A stretch of DNA of 64,000 bases from Guillardia theta CCMP2712 (Eukaryota; Cryptophyceae; Pyrenomonadales; Geminigeraceae), in the NCBI RefSeq assembly GCF_000315625.1, contig NW_005434668.1, forward strand, positions 184,265 to 248,264, read 5' to 3'. A program made the position numbers and the translations under genes. Positions 58,701 to 64,000 of the stretch are shown here, piece by piece (the stretch's first letter is position 1; each line of letters starts with the position of its first letter). Under the pieces are notes generated by a model that worked only from the letters and a program-made list of their open reading frames with translations, had not been told where the DNA came from and ran no database searches.

Positions 58701-59727
58701 TTACTTTGATCTTTATCTTGATCATCACTTCTCCAGAGGCATTCGCAGGGATCACAAACCGAAGCTTGTACCGGTCATCCAGCCAAGATTCATTGTTGTA
58801 CCTCTGGACGAGAGACTCGGGAGGGTTCGTATCTGGAATCCAACTTTTGAACTTCCCGTCGATTTCATATTGCCGGTATTGGAAGATTTCACTGCTCTCA
58901 ACAGGATAAAGGAAGTCCGGCTTTCCACTCGCATTCACAGGCAAATATTTACATAGAATTTCGACAACGATGGGTATGCTCTCAACGGGACTCTGCTCCG
59001 AGTTGACTTCAAGTGGGGGAATGAACACAATCCTGTTCTGAAGTGATTCGTCGTAGAAGAGTGCATGACTTGAGATCGTTTGGGATATCAACGTTTCTCC
59101 CACGTCCATTGTGGAGTTGAATCTCTCGGAACCTGCCAGGGCATCAAGGCCGGTGAAATACCACTGTCTCAACGAAAACAACCCTGTGTCCAATTGACGG
59201 ATATCTGCGTTCATCATGTACTCAGGGAATTGAGAAGCAAAGATGTTCGGGAAGTCGGAGAGCGCGCACGTTGTGGAGTTGGGAACGCAAGAAACATTGA
59301 ACTGGGCATCCACTAAAGCAGTGAAAAAGGTAACGTTCAATGACCTTTCTTGAGTTACGCACGCAGACAAATCTGAGACTATCGAAGCCGAAATGATGAA
59401 TTGAAAGTTCCCTCCTATTCTTCCCCGTGAAAGTTTGAATTGCAAATCGCCATTGCCGTTCACTTCTGGCAAAGTGGCGAACGAATCGAAAAAATTGACA
59501 TTGCTGGAAACACATGAAATATTATACTTTACATCGAAGCCATGGGCATAGGTACTGTTGATATGTACATTGTTGTTGAAGACTACCAACTCAGACGACC
59601 AGTTGAAGACAAGGTCGGTTTTCGCCAATGAGAAGAGGGATTCAGTCTGCGAGCATGTCGTACCGAAGGACCCAGGGGTGAAGAGACTGAGTAGAATGAG
59701 CGAGAATATCCTCATCTTCTCTTGCAA
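44284..59727 (-). CDS. giant secreted multidomain adhesive-type protein
   Basis: ATG 59727 (or 59715) starts a signal peptide (MRIFSLILLSLFTPGSFG). Solved exons are 59727-56515, 56463-53416, 53368-53163, 53009-52899, 52708-52384 and 52228 to about 51360; later exons include parts of 51340-50400, 50220-48830, 48630-48480, 48010-47610, 47515-46870, 46710-46090, 45830-45660, 45525-45290 and 45075-44284. Domains in order: cadherin-like repeats with NDPPQF-type ends; a LamG-like jellyroll (FSVETWFTIEATPDADL, GRWVHIIGTYNGTHMLLLYN); Cys-rich segments (CDVSCVVEFQ, CSNNISNMCTTDSECN); a lactonase-like propeller (LSPDERFLYVLSSFSRSMFC); EPTP-like repeats (WIMKWNGSQFEDYQEF); a second cadherin-like block (FRVLPVND); an IPT/TIG domain (VSPLLARMLQETSITIVGNN); and C-terminal propeller repeats (GRVFVGGRFTKAGQEEVLNI). 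N-glycosylation sequons are frequent and no membrane span was seen. The product is roughly 4,000 residues or more. Joins in the C-terminal half are incomplete, so two genes remain possible. Confidence 0.75.
46751..46833. repeat. GTG/ATG triplet microsatellite
   Basis: Runs of GAT, GGT and GAT triplets in an inferred intron of the giant gene; the reverse frame would read poly-His and is not coding. Confidence 0.85.
48128..48200. repeat. GAGGAG purine microsatellite
   Basis: GAG triplets with GAA interruptions in an intron of the giant gene; pyrimidine-only on that gene's sense strand. Confidence 0.85.
48376..48472. repeat. GAAGAA / GATTAAGAA / GATGAT microsatellite
   Basis: Compound triplet repeat just before the exon at about 48480, in an intron of the giant gene. 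Confidence 0.85.
52256..52303. repeat. GAG triplet microsatellite
   Basis: About 15 GAG triplets in the intron 52229-52383 of the giant gene, shortly downstream of that intron's donor on the reverse strand. Confidence 0.85.
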
Positions 59728-60750
59728 CTATCTCAATCCTTCCATTCCCTCTCTCGTTCGACCTTCCCCTCGCTTCAGTCCCCTCCCTCCCTCCCTCCTG
59801 CCGACATGACAAATGACAGGAAAGGCCACGCCTCACCACCCCTACCCATTTCTCTCCTTCCCACTACCCCTCAGTGATTTGATGGATCAGATTTTCAGAC
59901 AGAGATGTGGGTAAATAATTATATTTGTGCCTCAAAATACTGAACTTCGTGTAACTGGCCAGACCGGGCGGGCCCTGGCAGGGCCGTGAGCCTCCCAGTG
60001 AGGTCACCATCAACCCGGCCGGGCCGTCAAACCATCGGTGACAGTGGGCCCCTCAGTCACTCAGTATACCATTGGTGAGTTGCCAAGACTCCTTTACTCA
60101 AAGTTAAGTGAAAAGGCGCCAGTAGGAGGACCGTGCAATCAGGAGAGTCGAGCCTGAGGCTTGACTCGTGACCGGACCGTCGGACCCTGGAGGCGATCAT
60201 CGGATTTCGGACGGCCCGGCCCGCACGGTCACTCAGGTGACCGTGCGGGCCGGGCGCCAAGTGACCGTGACCGTCGGACGGACTGAGTCCCCGCCGGGAG
60301 TTTCCGAATCAATCGTAACGGTTTGATAACTGTCGGTCGTTTGATTTCAAATCTACACGCCACTGCCTGGCTATGCTCCCCCTGCACATGAGCCCACAGA
60401 GCAGCCGTGCAAGGCGGGGGTATGGCGATGTCGTTGAAAAGATGCGACAAAGCTTGAAGAGATTGTGTTGAGCTTCACGTCTATGTCTCTCGTGATTTGC
60501 TCTCGATTTCATAGAGATATGGAAAGCAAGAGGTGTAATGCGAACAGCAAGCATGCTGACAGCAAACTCTGAAGTAGTTGTCCAACTTACAAGTTGTCCA
60601 ACTTACATGCGATGACAAGATTCCATACATTCATGATAATTTTCATCAAAATTTAGATAGTTGACAATGCGTGCAGGTTGAAGGCAAGTTGGGGAGTCAG
60701 AAGAAGGTTGAAGCTTCTGTCTACGGACAGAACAGCTTCATCAAGCAAGG
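59728..60750. other. intergenic, divergent promoters with GC-rich island
   Basis: Separates the giant secreted-protein gene from kinesin-4. It contains TACCC words at 59838-59872, a GC-rich island at about 59955-60300, CTTTACTCAA at 60092-60101 and a perfect 19-bp inverted repeat at 60214-60255. The 300 bp before the kinesin ATG are AT-balanced. Confidence 0.7.
60214..60255. repeat. perfect 19-bp inverted repeat, 4-nt loop
   Basis: Arms 60214-60232 and 60237-60255 are exact reverse complements (right arm GTGACCGTGCGGGCCGGGC) around the loop TCAG. It is very GC-rich and sits inside the island upstream of kinesin-4. Confidence 0.95.
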
Positions 60751-63700
60751 ATGGTGAATGACAACGGAAAAGATATATGGGGAGGGGACAAGAGCTCTGT
60801 CAGAGTTGCTGTCAGGGTGAGACTCTCATGATGTTGTCTTGTCTTCTTGCTCGGACTTATCTGCCCTTCACCAGGCACGACCCTTGTCAACGCGCGAGCG
60901 TGTTGAGGAGGCGTCGCCGTGCGTGCAAGCGCTCGATAAGGAGCAGATCAAGCTTGGAAGCAAGTACTTCACGTTTGATATGGTGTACGATGCCGACTCA
61001 CAGCAAGAAATCATCTATGATGAATGTGTACGAGAGCTTGTCCGAGGATGTCTCAAGGGTTACAATGCCACTGTTCTTGCATACGGCCAGACAGGATCTG
61101 GAAAGACCTACACCATGGGCAGCACTAGCATTGACGCCATGCTTGAAGACGAACAAGGAATCATTCCAAGAGCAATCCGACAGCTCTTTGACGACATAAA
61201 AGAACAGAAGGTAAAACAGCCTGACGTTCAGTACAAGATCCACGTTTCTTTCCTGGAGATTTACAACGAAGAGATCAAGGACCTGTTGGACAACCAGCCT
61301 CACCTCCACGGGAAACACAAGAACATCTCGCTGCGTGAAGGGCCCAACGGCAGCATCGTGGTGACTGGGGTGACCGAAGAGCCTGTCGAGACCTGCGACG
61401 AGATGTTCCACTGCCTCGAGCGGGGGACAGTGTGCAGGAGCGTGGGGAGCACCTCGATGAACTCCGTCTCCTCCCGCTCGCATGCTATCTTCACGGTCAC
61501 CATCGAGCAGAGCACTGACATGCAGTTTTCCGGCTCGGAGTCGGAGGGCGGGCAGGAGCCGCACGGCCCGTCGAGCATCACGAGCAAGTTCCACTTCGTA
61601 GACCTGGCAGGGTCTGAGCGGGCGAAGAGGACGCAGGCGGCAGGAGAGCGCTTGAAGGAGGGCATCAACATCAACTACGGGCTGCTGGTACCTTCCCCCC
61701 TTCCCTGCTGGACCCTCTGGTGACACGTGGCAGGTGCTCGGGAACGTGATCAGCGCGTTGGGCGACGAGAGCAGGAAGGGGTCGCACGTGCCGTACAGGG
61801 ACTCGAAGCTGACCCGCATGCTGCAAGACTCCATCGGAGGGAACAGCCGGACGTTGATGATCGCCTGCATCAGCCCGGCCGACAGCAACTTCGCCGAGAG
61901 CTACAACACGTTGGTGTACGCCAATAGAGCGAGGAACATCAAGAACAAGCCCGTGGTGAACAGAGACCCTCGTGAGGCCCAGCTAGAGGCCATGAAGGAG
62001 CAGATGCTGCGGCTGAAGTGCGAGCGAGACGCGGCCTTGAAGCAGGCGGGACTGTCCGTGCAAGACCTGCAGGGGCTGCTGCCGGAGGTAACGGGAGGCG
62101 AGCACATGGACATCGGAGTGGCGGATGAGACGGTGAAGGCGGAGCTGAAGAAGAGCCAGCAAGACAACGTGAGTGGCTGGGAGGAGGAGGAGGAGGAGGA
62201 GAAATAATTGGGTTGCAGGTGAAGCTCCTGCTGAAGCTCGAGAAGGCCGAGAACGACATGCAGCACGCAGTGAAGGAGGTGAGAGGAACGGCTTGCGTCT
62301 GCTGCTGTCTGACGTTCCGGCAGCTGGAGGCCAAGAAGGTTGAGATGGCTGAGGTAGAGTCTCACAGAGACAAGTTCCGCTTCCTCCTCGAGGAGCACAC
62401 CGGGAAGCCCTTGGACGAGGCGGCAGAACATGGGCTGACGGTGGCAGCTGCTGCTGCGCGTGCTGCTGCGGTCCTGATCGCACTGCAGGTCCTGGAGGAG
62501 AAGGAGGAGAGGATCAAGAAGCTGGAGGCTGAGCTGCTGGAAACGAGGAGCGAGGTGGAGCTGCTGCGAGCTCAGAACAAGAAGCTGGAGCAGGACGTTC
62601 AGCGGGACCAGACGGTCTTCAGCGCCAAGATGAAGAAGATAGAAGCGCTGTCGAAGAAGAACAAGGCTCTGAAGCTGGAGAACCAGGGGCTGGCCCGTCT
62701 CTCCATGTCCCCTGCTGTGCATGCGGCGTTCTCTCCCTCCCCCGCGCAGAAGACGCCGCACGAGGAGGCGCAGGCGGAGACTCGAGACTCGCCGAACCTG
62801 ATGGGAGACTTCAGGAAGAAGCTCGACGACCTTCTGAAACAGCACGAGGACAAGAGGAGGGAGGAGGAGCTGCCGGAGGAGCTCTGCCTGGACTCGGACG
62901 ATGAGGGAGACGATCTGCCACCGCTCGAGACGGAGAGCTCGGAGGCTGTGCTGGCAGAGGAGGAGGAGAGGCGGTGGAGGCAGGGCTTGCTGCAGAAGGA
63001 GGTGGAGCTGAGGGATTGGACGGCCACCATCGACAGCAAGGAGAAGCTGCTAGAGCAGCTGATGAAGGAGAAGGCGGAGAACGAGAAGCTGAAGCAGGCG
63101 TACGAGGTGAGGATGCAGGCGTACGCGGAGGCAGTGAAGAGCGCGGAGCACGAGGCGCATACGGCGCTGGAGAAGTTGGAGAAGCTGAAGACTCAGGACG
63201 AGTCGGAGAAGGTGCGGCTGATGAAGGAACACCAGATGAGGGTGAAGGAGCTGGAGGCGAAGGTCTCTAAGCTGCGGACCGAGGAGAAGGGATACTCCCG
63301 CTGGATGCAGCAGCGCGATCGGGATCAGCAGAGAATCAACTCGCTGCAGCAGGAGATTGAGAAGGGCAAGCAGAGCAAGGCGGAGCTCGTCAGAAAGATG
63401 AAGGAAGACGAAACGAGGTGCCTCCTCCTCCTCCTCCCTCCTCCCTCCTTCCTATCCTTCCCATCCTCCTGATGGCGTCTCCATCCCCTCCTCCTCCTGT
63501 CGAATGGCCCGCTTTCTCTCCTCCTGACCCTGTGGCAGGTACCGCGAGTGGCGCGAGAGGCACCACAAGGAAGTGCAGCAGCTGAAGAGGACGGCGCAGA
63601 AGGCGGAGTACACCATCAAGAAGCTGGAGCGGGAGAACGCGCACTTCAAGAGCGTCCTAAGGAGGAGGGAGGAGGAGCGGGCGGCGCAGCAGCGCAACAA

Positions 63701-64000
63701 CCGGGAGATCGCCCTTGCTCATGCGCGGGTGGCGAAGGCGGAGAAGATCAGCGCGCCCGTGGTCTCCTCCTCAGTGATGGTGTCGCAGGGAGAAGGAGGG
63801 CGGCAGGGGCTGCAGATCAGGACGAGGTCGCAGGTGCCGATGAGCGAGAAGGTGGACAGGTTCAAGATGAATCGCGCCAAGACGCGTCTGAAGAACATGC
63901 TGGAGGAGTACGGGCAGCGAGGCAAGCTGCAGGCCGAGCTGTCTCGGCTCAAGGCAGACAACAAGCAGCTGGGGGCTGAGGTGAGGGAGGTGGTGGCGAG
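60751..64000 (+). CDS. kinesin-4 family motor (partial, runs off right edge)
   Basis: Exons: 60751-60816, 60875-61687, 61734-62168, 62219-62278, 62324 to 63417 (with a probable 48-nt in-frame intron at 62441-62488) and 63539 to the edge. The N-terminal motor starts [14 protein letters not shown] and holds the P-loop GQTGSGKT, switch [12 protein letters not shown], switch [22 protein letters not shown], and [20 protein letters not shown], then [18 protein letters not shown]. The last motif and the [13 protein letters not shown] segment favour kinesin-4 (KIF4/KIF21/KIF7 group). The long coiled coil that follows contains [20 protein letters not shown] and [19 protein letters not shown], like KIF4 stalks. 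Kinesin-4 motors limit microtubule plus-end growth in spindles and cilia. A Cys-rich DNA-binding tail, if any, lies outside the window. Start ATG 60751 precedes the first motor strand by 14 residues. Confidence 0.92.

Noticed and set aside
61727-61927. Short forward frame in the kinesin motor
   Set aside because: Out-of-frame shadow of the exon encoding [16 protein letters not shown].
1-64000. Searched by eye for tRNA or rRNA genes, CRISPR arrays, viral genes, transposases and reverse transcriptases
   Set aside because: Nothing recognisable. The repeats present are microsatellites, tandem duplications, inverted repeats and the GC-rich islands; no coding mobile element was seen. A tRNA scan and transposon search would be needed to exclude degenerate copies.

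Overview
The window is nuclear DNA from a eukaryote. Nearly every gene is split by short GT-AG introns, mostly 43-70 nt and often phase 0. The gene content is eukaryotic: a kinesin-4, COP9 signalosome subunit 4, the ciliary protein CFAP410, a nucleotide-sugar transporter, a TRABID-type deubiquitinase, an ABCB half-transporter and five RWP-RK proteins. RWP-RK factors (plants, algae, some protists) together with ciliary genes point to a flagellated unicellular alga. The dense gene packing, short introns and giant secreted multidomain protein remind me of a cryptophyte such as Guillardia, but I cannot prove the species from the sequence.

Layout. 0-5 kb: the 3' end of an unrecognised forward gene and a reverse coiled-coil gene. 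5.6-10.2 kb: three tandem, nearly identical RWP-RK genes separated by GC-rich islands. 11.4-18.1 kb: a membrane-anchored coiled-coil protein of about 1,807 residues. 18.3-22.7 kb: a PLAT-domain coiled-coil gene divergent from CFAP410. 22.8-23.3 kb: fragments of a small reverse gene. 23.8-26.1 kb: a second, tandem pair of RWP-RK genes. 26.2-29.0 kb: a TRABID-like OTU deubiquitinase with four ankyrin-type ubiquitin-binding modules. 30.2-32.8 kb: an ABCB half-transporter. 34.7-36.0 kb: CSN4. 36.2-39.1 kb: an intronless gene for a coiled-coil protein with an EF-hand. 39.6-41.6 kb: a disordered-protein gene. 42.3-44.1 kb: a nucleotide-sugar transporter. 44.3-59.7 kb: a 15-kb gene for a giant secreted protein. 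60.8 kb to the right edge: kinesin-4, cut by the window end.

Themes. CFAP410 and kinesin-4 fit cilium or microtubule work. The sugar transporter could supply glycosylation for the two sequon-rich proteins, the giant secreted protein and the membrane coiled-coil protein; this is inference. TRABID-like and CSN4 are two separate arms of ubiquitin control. There is no operon logic.

The most unusual items are the four-module ubiquitin-binding array on the deubiquitinase, the two RWP-RK clusters sharing one intron position but lacking the RK of the family signature, a family of GC-rich intergenic islands carrying the word TTGAGTAAAG, and several GC-AG and in-frame stopless introns that would mislead automatic gene calling.
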